Part shown: one piece after another, positions 21,300 through 33,660 of the stretch | Position numbering within the stretch: position 1 is the first letter of the stretch | Layout of the letters: every line of letters starts with the position of its first letter | NCBI GenBank assembly: GCA_036346225.1 | Contig: JARFIW010000668.1 | Coordinates: 2,873,001-2,937,000, forward strand | Length of the DNA: 64,000 nucleotides | Direction of reading: 5' to 3' | DNA from: Platerodrilus igneus | Taxonomy: Eukaryota; Arthropoda; Insecta; Coleoptera; Lycidae | Notes under the pieces: generated by a model | The model's input: the letters and a program-made list of their open reading frames with translations, nothing else | Databases searched by the model: none | Told to the model about the DNA's origin: nothing | Translations under genes and position numbers: made by a program

Positions 21300-21937
21300 A
21301 CAACAGTACGTGCTCTTCTTAAATTAGATGAGTGAACCCGATATTCGGCTCTATGTTTGTGAGTAACATTTTCGCCCAGTTGGGGATAACCAAGTGAATA
21401 ACGTCTTCAAGCCTTTAGCTGAGGTTATAATGAGCAGATTAGTGTTGACAATAACGAAGCCAATCTTCATTTTATTTTTGCAATTTTGAATGATTTGGAA
21501 ACAGCATTTTCCCTCCCATATTTTATTTGTATTGAAAAAGTTTTACAATAAACGTAAATATTAAACTTTTTTGGGTTTTGATTAAATTTAATTGATTTTG
21601 TAGCTTCAAATAAAATCGAGTCACCAATTTTTGTTTTACTTTCCAGGAATTTCAGCACTGAATCAAAGTGTATAAAATCATCTTTTAAAGTTGATCAAAC
21701 AATCTTTGATTTAAAAAGCATACCTTATGATTCTTTTAACTGCATTATGAATGATTAAATAGCGAATTTTGCAAGCGTTTGCTAAGACTTTTCGCAGCTA
21801 AATGTTCTCGATAGATGACTCAATGAACAGATAACAGATTTGATATAATTTGTTTTTTACTATGCCAGAAAGCCTTAGAGTCATCTTACAATTGCTGGAG
21901 CACCGTCAGTAGCGACAGAGAAGGTATCACTCTAGGG

Positions 21938-24911
21938 CAGCGGTCCCCAACCTTTTTTTACTTTCGTACCCCCTTAATTAGGCTTTAGGACATCGAGTAC
22001 CCCCTCCTCTTATATCCCTCCTCTACACCCATACCTCTCTAACTGAAATTGGCTAACGTGTTTTTATAGTATTTATAGGTTTATAAGTACCTGTGACTTA
22101 TATTGTTTTTAGATTGGGGATTTGATAAACTGGTAAATAATTACACTACTCAAAATAATAACTATATATATTGGGTTTTACATTTTAATTTTACAAACCT
22201 TACAGGCTATAATAGTAGCCCAACATTATAAGAAGTTGTAAAATTGAACTATACAACAGTGTCTATCACTAATACTTAATAACTAAACATTGAAAGTAAA
22301 TGTTAACAGTGTTGTAATAGTGTATTGTTGGTTGGATAGACCTTTTGAATGTCAATGTGATCCTTGAGCTTGTTTCATGGAACTGAGCTTTTTAAAGTCG
22401 GGCTCAAATGAAGATAAGTATAATCTCAAATCAGGCGCTGCGTTAAGTTTATTTTGGTATTTATTGTTGATGTACACATAAGATGAAAATGCTCTTTCAA
22501 CAAGGTATGTGTTCGTGAAAGGCATTAAATATTTTAAAGATTTAGCACTAAGTTCCTTATACTCTTTCTTCACTGTTGCCCAGAAGGTCATAAGATTCAT
22601 TTTTCAGAAATCAGACTGTAGAGTCAGCCGAAAGTTCAATTAGTTTTTCTTTTTCAGAAATTGATACTTCTTTTTCTTCTTGAAATGCCAATTCATCAAA
22701 TGGATTCAAAATCCAATCGCACTCATTATTTTTCACCGGAAAGTAGTCCCTAAATGACTCCTTAAGTCCTTTTAAGTGAGCTAATATACTATATTTGACT
22801 ACTTTTGACAACTGCAGGTCATTGTCCGATACGAAATTGTGAAGGGTCTCCAAAACTTCACACTGATCGTTGTTTATACAAGTTTCCCAAAAGCCTAATT
22901 TTTTGATAATTGGCTCGATTTTGTAGGACACCTTAAAAATGTTAATTGAACTGTTTTGTAAACCCAAATTTAATTTGTTAATTTCTGAGAAAATGTCAGA
23001 TAAATAAACAAGTTGTTGAAGCCAGTCACAGTCATGAAATTTAGAGCTCAATACAAAATCATGGTTTTCAAAAAACACTTGAACTTCGTTTTAGTTCAAA
23101 CAATCTCGTTAGTACTTTTCCCCTTGAAAGCCACCTAACTTCAGTGTGTAAAAGTAGCACGTTATGTAGACCGTCCATTTCTTCACACAAAGATTTAAAT
23201 AGTCTGCTGCTTGTTGAATTGGCCTTTATAAAATTAACAAGTTTTATCGTCTGATCTAAAACTTCCTTCAATGTCTTTGGAACGTGTTTAGTCACTAGAC
23301 TTTGTCGGTGGATGCAACATTGGCTCCAAGCTACATGCGATGTTACTTGTTTAATGCGACCACGCAAGCCTTTGTAACAGTCAGACATAGACTTTCCCCC
23401 GTCTGTGCAAACACCACATCAGTTAGCCCAATCAATTTCTTTTTCATAAAAATAACCCTGAATGACATTAAAAATGTCCTCACCTGTACATCTCTCAGTG
23501 AGAGGATAGCATGGTAAAAGATTTTCTTCTGGCACATTTTCATTTACATACCTTGTAATTATAATCAGAATTGACAGGCTGGAAATATCAGTGCTCTCGT
23601 ACACCTGTAATGAAAACGACGGGCTATTCTGTAATCGCTCAATTATTGTGCATTCAATGTCATCAGACATATCATTAATTCTACGAGAAATTGTATTGTT
23701 TGAGACGGGAATGTTGTTAATTTTATGCACATGATCTTCACCGAACATACATTGAACAGCGTCTTTGATACAAGGAGATATCAAATTTTCAGCAATAGTA
23801 TGATTTTTACCTTCTTTAGCAATACGATAACCTATTTCGTACGATGCTTCAACAGCATTTTCATTAGTTTTGTTTGCAGATAAAACAAAAGAAGTTATAT
23901 TAGGGGTTTTGGACAGTTGTTGAAAAAACTTAATATCCTTATGTTTATAAATTGAATGTTTGGTCTGTAGATGACGCATTAACAAAGATGGTTTTATTAC
24001 ACCATTTGACAATATCTCCCCACATACAACGCAGAGTGGTTTTGGACAGTCTTTGTCTCCGTGAGTGAAAATCCATACTTCATATAGTCTTCACAGTATT
24101 TTCTTTTTTTAGATTTAGGAACACTGATGTTCTCAGTTTCTTTAATGATGTCAATTTCATCTCTTTTTACCGGAACAGACTTATCAGTCCCTGCATTCTG
24201 ATTAATTTGAGCTTGTAAAATGTCAGACTGCTTTGAAGTAGATACATTTGCAAAATCAAAAGCTTGGATTACACTGTTAGCTTCACCTCTCTTGAGAGTA
24301 GTAATTTTTAACCACTTATCCATTTCCAGACACAATCACAAAATCAAGCACAAATGCGAGTACACAGTAACTGTAAACAATTACTATACGGTTACTAATG
24401 AACACTAATAATAAATGAAACAAAGCCAGGCTTATTAATCAGAATCACATTACTGTATTGACTCACAATTATTGAACACTAAAATGCTGGTATATAGCTT
24501 TCAGTTGTGTTTTATATATAACAGGATATTTTGAGACAGTTCGACTATTAATAGAATTACAAGAAAGGGAAAGAAAGCGCCTAATCGATACGCATGCGCA
24601 ATAAAACGGATTCATTTGACGTTGACTGCTGGAACCGTTGGCCGAATATTTCACTTCGCCATTCACGGCTGATCAGTGAATGTTTATTTAGACGGAGTTT
24701 TGTTGTAGCAATAACTGCTAGTAGATCCTACCCAGTTGCCTGATATTATTCGTGGTGAGTGTAGTCACATCATTGTTTCTGATAACTTTGTTATTATGTT
24801 TTCGTTTTATATTTTACTGTTTTTCGCCATTATTGAAATTATTTTTGCGTACCCCTAACTAACCCACCGTGTAACCCTGGGGGTACGCGTACCCCAGGTT
24901 GGGAACCGCAG
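21938..24911 (-). mobile_element. Complete ZBED-type hAT transposon with 8-bp target duplication
   Basis: Terminal inverted repeats CAGCGGTCCCCAACC (from 21938) and, inverted, GGTTGGGAACCGCAG (ending 24911) bracket 2974 bp. The flanking 8-bp sequence ctctaggg is duplicated exactly at 21930-21937 and 24912-24919. Next to both ends lie blocks rich in GTACCCC (GTACCCCCTT left, GGGGGTACGCGTACCCC right), likely subterminal transposase sites. It holds a minus-strand transposase gene and has inserted into an older hAT-like relic. Confidence 0.95.
22352..24335 (-). pseudogene. hAT transposase (ZBED5/SCAND3-like), frameshifted
   Basis: Reading leftward from 24335, MDKWLKITTLKR opens a Lys/Ser-rich N-terminus. 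Then come a BED-type finger (CVVCGEIL and LMRHLQTKH near 23990), the helical domain (GYRIAKEGKNHTIAENLI near 23820), the catalytic region SPSFSLQVYESTDISSLS near 23600, VCTDGGKSMSDCYKGLRG near 23380, SQCCIHRQSL near 23310, LLLHTEVRWLSRGKVL near 23140 and the hATC block YLVERAFSSY near 22500. In this family the segment before EST normally reads Asp-Glu-Ser-Thr; here the Asp is Tyr, an apparent loss of a catalytic acid. Frameshifts near 24000, 23420, 23080 and 22610 break the frame. It would mobilise the surrounding element. Confidence 0.88.
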
Positions 24912-25010
24912 CTCTAGGGTATAGCTTTAACATCACAAAACTGTTTAATTCATTAAATATTGTTTAATTTTTTGTACAAGTCGCCAAACATTTAAATAAC
25001 TATGGTGCTC

Positions 25011-26829
25011 AGCTTCTCTTTCCATACTCTTGAGACTCGGATATGGGCTCTAAAATGAAATGAATACCTCCGCTGTTTATTGTTGTATATTTAATAAAAA
25101 TAATTATCAGGGCGTCGTAAGTTCAAACTGGTACATTGACTTGTTTAACCATAAAATACACATACTAAAACTTAATTTACAATTTTAGTTCCAACACAAG
25201 CAATATATTTTCTGAAACGTGTCTATACTTCAGCTTTTTACAACTGACTTCCTCTCGCGCCAGCACACTTGCTGTCCGTTTATCTCTCACCAACTACCCA
25301 TGTGCATGCAGTAAATTTGGATAACATTATATTTAATTATAATGTAGCCACACTACTTAACAATGCCATGAATTGTTCTTCTTTTACAAATTTTACATTA
25401 GCTAAAAGTAAAACTTCCTTTCTTGGCAAAGTAGAATTATTAAATCGTATTGAAATTTTTCTATGTATAAAGCCATTTTACTAATCGTTTTTTGTATAGT
25501 ATTATTTCTCAGTAGAATTCTTGTTATAAAATCATAAGCAAATGCTATGTGCCTAGACGTATCCGGAAGAACAATGAAAGAATGACTGGGCTCAATCGGC
25601 GAGTGGACGGGGTCTTACAGGATAGCATACTATAATACAAAAACAAAACATAAAAAAAAACTCTAATTTGAAAACATGTTATAAAAGAAAAGGAAAACCA
25701 ACCTGTGAGAAAGTGTAGTACCCCGCATATACCTACCCAATTAATTAGAAATGTTAAAATAGGAAACTAGTAAAATTAGATAGCCTCATTTGTAGAAATA
25801 GTATTTAAAGTTAAATTTAAGTTTATTCAGGCCTTCAACCTATGCGCTATTTCCAATAGAGGAAATAGCATATTATAACATAAAGCCAGCAAAATAGCTT
25901 GTAATTTCGAAATAGACAAGCACAGCAAAGTAAAGGTACGGTCTAAGTCCAAGTAGAACCCATTAGGTAGCTGCCAGTCACCAACCGGAAATATGCTAAG
26001 TAAATAATTTAAAATAAGGACAGAGTCACAGCGAGGAAGCAAAAGAAACAAAATAGCAGAGTTCCAAGCCAGATTTCAACGGGTGAGGCCACTATGTCAA
26101 AAGTAATGATTTGACCGATGGGTAATTTAGTGTTAGTGGAAGTTTCAGTGACTGAGATTTTTTTTATTAAGGGTAAGTTTTATCATTGCCTGATGTAATT
26201 TGTACCAGTACTAACCATAAGTAATAGAGAATGTGCCCACTGGATAACCGTTTTCGTAAGTTGTGTATCTAATGCCTAAATTTCCAAAGATGTAAATATA
26301 ATAAATAAATTTTATATTTAGTAGTCAAATATATCCAATAATATGATCAGAGTTTAATTAAGTAACAACCTAGGACCCTCAGTACGTATAAGGAAAATGA
26401 TAGCACCTTCTCTCTTTCCAGCCAGTGATACGGACAGCTACGTCTCCCCTAGATAAAAACGATACCAAAGACAAACAAAAGAAAACCGCTCGACCAACTC
26501 TCAGATAACATGATACAAACCAACAAAGAAATAAAACAAATGAAAACCGCTCGATCAACCCCTTTTAAAACCACCGATCGCTACAACAGTATTTTTAGTG
26601 TTACAAAATATCCTAGAGGATTTTGAGTACAAAAATTTTAACAAAATCAATAAATACGTTCCTGAGTATTTTTCAAATTTTTTCTGAAGGATTCTCACAG
26701 TATTAAGAAAAAAAATTGAAACAAATAATAATTATTACGTTCGTAAATTTCCTGTAAAGTAATTTAAATGAAAACGTTTCATATGCACATTAAATATGCC
26801 CTATAGTAGGGGATAAAGAATACTACTAT
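25011..26829. other. Intervening DNA with a diverged repeat copy at 25550-25640
   Basis: No gene is supported. The segment 25550-25640 is a diverged copy of the repeat at 17710-17830. Near 26480-26570 a short stretch (GAAAACCGCTCGACCAAC, GAAAACCGCTCGATCAAC) is duplicated about 75 bp apart. The rest is AT-rich. Confidence 0.45.
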
Positions 26830-29800
26830 AGTAAGCCTGCTTATCGTAAAAGGCGATTAAAAGGCGCAGCAAGGGGCAGCAGCCTTGCTGGCTAAAAGAT
26901 ATTGGAGGAGGGTTGGTTGGTCTCGGGCGATCCTCAATAATTTACAAGCTTGTTGGGGGTTGGCCGTGACGGATACGGCTTTTTGCTAAAATCTTTAAAA
27001 ACTGCGTTGTGGAAAGATATGGGAGCCTACCACAATATTTCCCAGGTGTGCGTGGCCTAAAACACGAAATATATATGATGGAGAGCTCACAAGTAAAATT
27101 CTTGTCCGGAGGTAAAATACTCCCTCATTCGGATCTCCGGGAGGGGGTACTTGGGGCTCGTCATCGTAAGAATATAAAACAACAGTTCGATTTAGTGATA
27201 GGGACTTGGAATGTAAGGTCATTACTTAGAGTAGATAAGTTAACGAATTTATTAGTCGAAATGAGAAAGGCAAAGCTGGACATTTTAGGTATTAGTGAGG
27301 TGAGATGGCCAGATAGTAATGACTTTTGGAAAGATAATTATAGAATAATTACAACTTCTTCAACTAATGGACAGGCAGGTGTAGGAATAGTGTTAGGTAA
27401 AAGATTAGGGCATAAAGTTAAAGAGTACTTACAATTTAGTGATAGAATAATTATGGTTAGATTGAGTACAAAACCCACAGACACTGTTTTAGTACAGGTT
27501 TACATGCCAACAACTCAGTACGAGGATGAGGAAGTAGAAAAGGTATACGAGGATATAAATAGTATAGTGAGAAAAGTAAAGGAGATGAGAATTTAATAGT
27601 TATGGGCGATTTTAATGCGTCAGTGGGAGAAGGTAGTGAGGGAAAAATGGTAGGAAAATTTGGGTATGGCAGACGAAAAGATAGAGGAGAAAGATTAGTT
27701 GAGTTTTGCCAGGAACATAGATTAGTAACTGTAAACACCCTATTCGAACAACATGTTAGGAGAAGATATACCTGGAAAGCCCCAGGTGATAGGGCTAGAT
27801 ACCAAATAGATTATATTTTAGTTAAACAAAGATTTAGAAACCAAGTTAAAACTGTCGTAGTTATCCAGGGGCTGACATAGATAGCGATCATAACTTAGTT
27901 AAAATGAAGTGTAAACTAAAATTCAAAAAATTGAGAAAGGGTAAAAGAGAAGGATGGGATCTAGGTAAGCTTAATGATAGTAGGGTAAAGAGGAATATAA
28001 ACAAGTATTAGATAATAAGAGCAAAGAGATAGCTGTAGGAAGGAACGTAGAAAATAGATGGAAAGAAATAAAACTGACTGTACATGATACAGCAACACAG
28101 ACTATAGGTAAGAAAAAATAGAAGCGAGAAAACCGTGGGTAACAAAGGAGATATTAGATTTAATAGAGAATAGAAGAAAGCTTAAACCTTTCAGAGAAGT
28201 GGATAGTGAAAGTAAGCAAAAATATAATACAGTTAGAAATAAGATAGTACATGAGTGTAGAAAAGCTAGAAATAAATGGATGGAAGAGAACTGTAAGGAA
28301 TACAAGATGATTTGAGAGTAGGTAAGACAGACAGGGCATACAGGGCAGTTAAAAAGTTTTTGGGAAGATAGGAAAAATATAATGGTATTAGAGACGAGAA
28401 TAATGAGCTTCTAATAAATAAAGTTGAGGTAGCAGATAGATGGAAAAGATATTTAGAAGATTTATATAAAGGAGACGATATGGACGAGTTAGAGAACGAC
28501 CAAGAAGAGGATGTAGAAATAGGGTTCTCAATATTAAGAGAGGAATTTGATAGAGCTGTTCGGAATCTTAAACTAAATAAAGCGCCAGGGATAGACGATA
28601 TTCCGCAGAATTAATAAAATATGCAAGTCAGAAAACTTTAGATAGATTATATGAACTAGTGAAATTAATATATGATACAGGTGAGGTTCCAATAGATTTC
28701 GAAAAAATATTATTATCGCAATCCCAAAAAGTCAGGAGCTGATAGGTGTGAGAATTTTAGAACAGTTAGTTTAACTTCTCATGCTTCCAAAATACTAACA
28801 ATAATAATTAAAAATAGAGTAGAAGCTTTGACTGAGAATTATTTAGGCGAAGACCAATATGGTTTCGTAAAGACAGAGGGACTAGAGAACCGATACTAAT
28901 GATTAGGGTAATTATCGAAAAAGGTTACAAAAAATAAAAGACTCATTTCGCATTTGTAGATTTAGAAAAAGCATTTGATAGGGTTAATTGGATTGTTATG
29001 TTCAGGGTTTTGCAAAAAATAGGAATCTCTCATAGGGATAGAAAAATTATTTACAGTCTATATAAAAACCAAAGTGTAGTAATTAGATTTGATGAAATAG
29101 AAAAGGAAGCTAAGATTAGAAATGGTGTTAGACAGGGTTGTATACTGTCTCCTTGATTTTTAATGTTTATATTGAGGAAGCTTTAAACTTAGCTAGAGAG
29201 AGAAAAGAGATAGGTATTAGTGTACAGGGACAGAAAATAGACATGTTACGTTTTGCAGATGATATAGCCATTATAGCAGAGTCTAGAAAAGAGTTAGGAG
29301 AGTTTTAAATATTTTAGATGAGATACTACGGAGTAACTATAGTATGAGAATTAACTCGGTAAAGACAAAGATAATGACAAGTGAGTTACAGCCTAGTTAC
29401 AAACCAAAATTAAAAATAGGTAATACCGAGTTAGAGGAGGTAGATGAATTTTGCTATTTAGGTAGTATAATTACAAAGGATGGACGTAGCAGAAGGGATA
29501 TAGTAGCTAGAATAGCTCAAGCTAGAAAAATGTTTTAAAAAGAAAACTTACTAATAGCTAATAGTATTAGTTTAGATAATAGAAAAGTTTTTAAAGTCGA
29601 TGCGTATGGAGCGTTCTACTATACGGTAGTGAGACTTGGACAATTAAAGAAGTAGATAAGAAAAGGATAGAAGCTTTTGAAACTTGGTGCTATAGGAGAA
29701 TGTTAAAGATTAGCTGGACAGATAGAGTAACAAACGAGGAAGTTTATAGAAGGATAGGTGAGGAACCCTGTATGTGGAAACAATTGAAGGTCAGGAGAGA

Positions 29801-30003
29801 TAGAATGATAGGGCACCAGTTAAGACATGAGGGACTATTTAGTAAAGTCTTAGATTATAGACTACCAAATAAAAATAGAGTAGGAAGGCCTAGACAAAGC
29901 TATATTAGTCAAATAATTAGAGATTTAGGTTGTGAAGGGTATGTGGACCTTTTAGATTAGCTCAGAATAGAAAAGAATTTAGAGCTGCGTCAAACCGACT
30001 TTA
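26830..30003 (+). mobile_element. RTE/CFDP2-like LINE, near full length but frameshifted
   Basis: The element runs from a GC-richer 5' region (about 26830-27000) through a single long ORF2-type coding region to a 3' end near 30003. The order is apurinic endonuclease, RT and a C-terminal domain ending NRVGRPRQSYISQIIRDLG. Endonuclease-first single ORFs of this sequence type, often annotated as craniofacial development protein 2-like, belong to RTE-like LINEs. A second copy of its 3' end at 30560-30718 shows the family's GATGAT-type tail. Another, minus-strand, copy lies at 48310-50722. Confidence 0.85.
27009..29960 (+). pseudogene. RTE-like ORF: endonuclease and reverse transcriptase, broken
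   Basis: The endonuclease is nearly intact: VIGTWNVRSLLRVDKL near 27200, ISEVRWPDS near 27290, VQVYMPTTQYEDEE near 27495, MGDFNASVGEG near 27603, RRRYTWKAPGD near 27755, YQIDYILVKQRFRNQVK near 27810, then the SDHN motif in another frame near 27885. RT blocks follow across indels: LKLNKAPGIDD near 28570, FVDLEKAFDRVNW near 28950, GVRQGCILSP near 29125, LRFADDIAIIAES near 29248 with the catalytic Asp pair, and DEFCYLGSIITKDG near 29445. The C-terminus KISWTDRVTNEEVYRRIG is at 29705. At least nine small indels or stops interrupt the frame between 27596 and 29700. A functional version nicks DNA and reverse-transcribes its RNA at the nick. Confidence 0.88.
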
Positions 30004-30051
30004 AGTAAGTTCGAAAACAAAACAAAAAAAATAAAAATCAGTTAACTAAAT

Positions 30052-30423
30052 GTCACCAGGACATAACTCACAATTAGTTAGAGGTCTGGCATGTTGGTAG
30101 CGTTTCGTTGCTTAAGCCTTACCATAACAGATAATTTAATAAACGTCATCATGACATAACTCACAATTAGGTAGCGGTCTGGCATGTTGGTAGCGTTTCG
30201 TTGCTTAAGCCTTACCATAACAGATAATTTAATAAACGTCATCATGACATAACTCACAATTAGGTAGCGGTCTGGCATGTTGGTAGCGTTTCGTTGCTTA
30301 AGCCTTACCATAACATATAATTTAATAAACGTCACCATGACATAACTCACAATTAGGTAGCGGTCTGGCATGTTAGACAGCGATTCGTTGCTTAAGCCTT
30401 ACCATAACATATAATTTAACACT
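30052..30423. repeat. 93-bp minisatellite, four copies
   Basis: Four near-identical direct units start at 30052, 30145, 30238 and 30331 (each GTCAYCAKGACATAACTCAC). Each contains GGTCTGGCATGTTGGTAGCG and TAACAKATAATTTAA. Because 93 is divisible by three, an apparent 97-codon minus-strand frame runs through it with a 31-residue period; it has no sign of being a gene. The array sits between two RTE 3' ends. Confidence 0.93.
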
Positions 30424-30559
30424 TTTCCTTTTTGAAGCGGATAACCAGGTTATATTTCATTTCCCTATAAATGGTAATCATGTAAACATGTTAGAGTTCT
30501 TTAACAACCATCAGGTTGCTAATATCTATGTAGAGCCAGCTGGATAGGAAAAAGATAGA

Positions 30560-30718
30560 AGGATATAGGAAGACCTAGACCAAACTATATTAGTCAAATT
30601 ATTAGAAATTTAGGTTGTGAAGGGTATGTAGAGCTTTTTAGATTAGCACAGAATAGAAAAGAAGTTAGAGCTGCGTCAAACCGACCTTAAGTAAGGTCGA
30701 AAACAAAATGATGATGAT
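30560..30718 (+). pseudogene. Second RTE LINE 3' end, strongly 5'-truncated
   Basis: This 159-bp segment repeats the last coding part and 3' UTR of the RTE element (GGAAGACCTAGACCAAAC to GGTCGAAAACAAAATGATG; compare 29884-30015). It ends in three to four GATGAT units, the simple tail expected for an RTE-type LINE. It could be a separate truncated insertion or a duplication of the first 3' end. Confidence 0.8.
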
Positions 30719-32034
30719 GCACATTAAATAAGAAAAATTTGAACAAAATCTAGAAGGAACTGCTTTCAGTCCTGTTACAGTTACAATGATTAAATCTTTG
30801 TTATCAAGATAGTTTACTGGTTAATGACTAAAAGAAAATAATCGGTCTACTTACATATTTATCGTAATTACAGGCATGTCTCTGTTAGAATGCATTCGTA
30901 CAGCAGGGCTAGGCAACAACATTATACCTAAGTCATGCTATCTCTATAACAAACCATATCAAAAAGAGAATATATAGGTTGTAACGGTTAAATTGAAGTG
31001 TTATAACAAAACTAATCACAGCTGTCACCTTATTGGATTCCGGAGGTTTGGAGCGAAGTGGGATCTCTTTCCCATACCAAAAACTCGAAAAAGCACAAAA
31101 AATCCATCACCAATCTACTGCCAGTGAAGTCATCGACTGCAGCAGTGAGACTCGCAACTGAAGTCGACCCCTCGCATCTCCTTACACAATAGTAAAAGTA
31201 ATTTTTAAGGCTTTGTGTGTCGTAGATGCACCATTTTCAAAGTTCTATACCAAGGTTACAATTCGCTTTCAGGACCGACACGTTAGTCAGGGGACAACGC
31301 AAGGGGTGGTCATGTCCACCAGAGGAAGCTGTAATGGGTACGAGTAAAAATTAGACCATTTATGAAGAAAAGTACATTTTTTAAAATTAAAAGTACTTAC
31401 CACACAATGGTGTGCACGAAATGCTGTAGATAACAAAAAATGTAATGACAAATATTCGTTGTTGTAAAGCTGCAGAAAGAATCAAGTAATGAACTCGTTT
31501 TATATACAGAATTAAAATTCAATCCCAGCGTTATCAAACACACAGGCGATAATAGAAACTCGAAACAACCTTTATCACAGAAATGTGATCGATTATTTCA
31601 ATGAGTCTTTAGGTTTGGGTATTATAAGAATTAATTATACTCTATAATAATATGAATAGAATATAATAGAATATTTATTAAATATTAATTAATTATAAAA
31701 TATTAATTTAATATTCAAAGGGTTCTGTTCAGCACTGCTGATTTTAAACAGTACCCTTCCACAACAATTTTAACTTTAAATTTCACAGAATATTAAATCA
31801 AATATACAGTAACAATTTTTTCACTCTGTTACGAAACATACTCTTGGAATTAGTGCTTAAGTATAAGTCAATGTATTTGTAAAAATAACACAAGCGCAAC
31901 ACTCAAAACTACATCTAAATTTGGTCGCATTGTGTTTTGGAATTGACAAGCAATACGTAAAACGTAATTTCAAGTTGTGCACTTCAGCACGTGGTATTAG
32001 TTTTTGATACAAATACATAGGTGTTTTAGATTTA
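30719..32034. other. Intervening DNA, nothing recognised
   Basis: No gene supported. The part at 31000-31330 is slightly richer in GC. The part at 31620-31720 is extremely AT-rich with repeated TATTAATTAA blocks. Confidence 0.4.
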
Positions 32035-33310
32035 TATACTGAAAAGACAAATACTGCAAACTAGTTCAAATCTTGCACTTAGTTTTAAAATACCCAGTTG
32101 TTTATAAATGGGCGTAACATGATCTACATAATTAACCAAATAAGCATATCGCAGACAGCAGTTATGCAATTTACTTTTGAATTGACAGTTCAAATAATTA
32201 TAATATACGACACTACAGTAGTCTAAATAACTAAGTATTAAACTATTAACAAGGTTCCACTTTATGTTTGAGGGTAATAGAGATTTATATCTATATATTG
32301 ACTTTAATTTAAAATAACCTACACTAATGAATTTCGATACATGGTTTTCAAACGATAGTGCGATGTCAATTATAATACCTAGATTTTTAGCTTTATTACT
32401 CAAATCAATTGTGCAGTTATTAACACGAAAATTTAAGATTGAGGTATTCTGTAATATCTGGGTATAATATATAATACCAATTCCTAATATAACAGTTTTT
32501 TCCAGATTTAAAACCAGATCATTTGCAGTTGATCACTTTTGAATTTTTCTATACATACATTTAATTCAGAAATGGTGTTGTTGACATTATTATTATCGCA
32601 GGCCATATATATTTGGCTGTCATCAGCATACATATGAATCCCACAGAGGGAAGGTAACACCGTTGGAAGTCTGCAGTATACATACTGAAAAGTAGAGGTC
32701 CCAGAATACTGCCTTGCGGCACACCACGTGACATACACACTTGGCCGGACAACACATCATGAAACTTTGTTTGTTGCTTTCTTCCATATAAATAATTGCC
32801 AATTAAATTTGATTCTGCTCCAACACAACCATATCTATTTAATTTTATTATCAGAAAGTTGTATATAAGCATATTAAAGGCTTTGCTGTAGTCCAATAAA
32901 CCTAGAAATGTAATTTTAGAACGTTCTATGTTATGACAAATGTCATCGCAGATTTTAGTTGGAGCTGTAGCTGTACTATGAACTTTTCGGAAGCCATATT
33001 GTATTGATGGGAGTATGTTACTTATTTCAAGATGTTCTAAAATCTGACTATGTATAATGGTTTCAAGTATCTTAGATAATGTTGGCAGTATGCTAATGGG
33101 GCCTAATTCTGAAAGTGTCGATGCATTGTTTACTTTAGGAAGTGGAGCCACAACTGATTGCTTCCATATATCTGGAAATACACCACTTCCAAAGAAATGT
33201 TAATAATGTGTGTCAATATATCCAAACAGAATGGTAAAATTAACCTCAACATTTTTAGATTTATTCCATCAATTCCCATAGCATTAGTTTTTTTTCACTT
33301 TGTTCATTAT
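32035..33310 (-). pseudogene. LINE reverse transcriptase segment
   Basis: Starting near 33300 the minus strand reads NAMGIDGINLKMLRL, then MAPLPKVNNASTLSELGPIS near 33150, ILPSIQYGFRKVHSTATAP near 33010, FLGLLDYSKAFNMLIYNFL near 32910, SRGVPQGSILGPLLFSMY near 32735 and HMYADDSQIYMA near 32620 in another frame. The thumb region (LGIIIDIALSFENHVSKF near 32385 and LSYLDYCSVVYYNYL near 32225) follows. The catalytic YADD is preserved. In block A, the Asp normally after KAF is Asn (KAFN). Frameshifts lie near 32640 and 32480. The frame ends at 32032 without the usual last 60-80 residues. Confidence 0.85.
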
Positions 33311-33660
33311 TTCTTTATATTAGACATCCACCAATTTAAAAGAATAGTATATTCTTCGACGAGCGTATAATGGTTATTATGCGCGAGCAGAAGACTATAC
33401 TTTCTCTACGACTATAATACAACTTTTGCAAGAAATTATACATCTTTGTTTTTAACTTCAACTTTTAATTACTTATATTTTATTAGTCAAAGGAAAACAA
33501 TAACTTAAATAATACATGTAACAATACAGAGTAGTAGTTCTAGTTTAAATTTACTTGTTATTAAAATTTATGGTGAAATTACGGCAATTACTAATATTTA
33601 ATACAGCTGGTGTTGAGTTTTGATCTTGACTTCATTTAAAGTATTAGAATTTGATGTTTG

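Larger units (their letters stand above)
21300..25010 (-). pseudogene. Old hAT-like transposase relic, interrupted by a younger hAT
   Basis: The flanks of the hAT at 21938-24911 are pieces of one older sequence. Across the insertion point the minus strand reads a diverged VSVTTDGAPAIV motif near 21915, the 'TDGAPAM' catalytic block of GTF2IRD2/ZBED-type hAT transposases. A decayed downstream part (LKFLESKTKIGDSILFEAT near 21650) follows. Many frameshifts are present. The exact limits are uncertain; homology is convincing only at about 21460-21929 and 24920-25000. Confidence 0.5.

Noticed and set aside
30078..30371. A repetitive 97-residue minus-strand protein with a 31-residue period
   Set aside because: It is a by-product of a 93-bp minisatellite whose unit length is divisible by three; there is no start context, motif or flanking gene.
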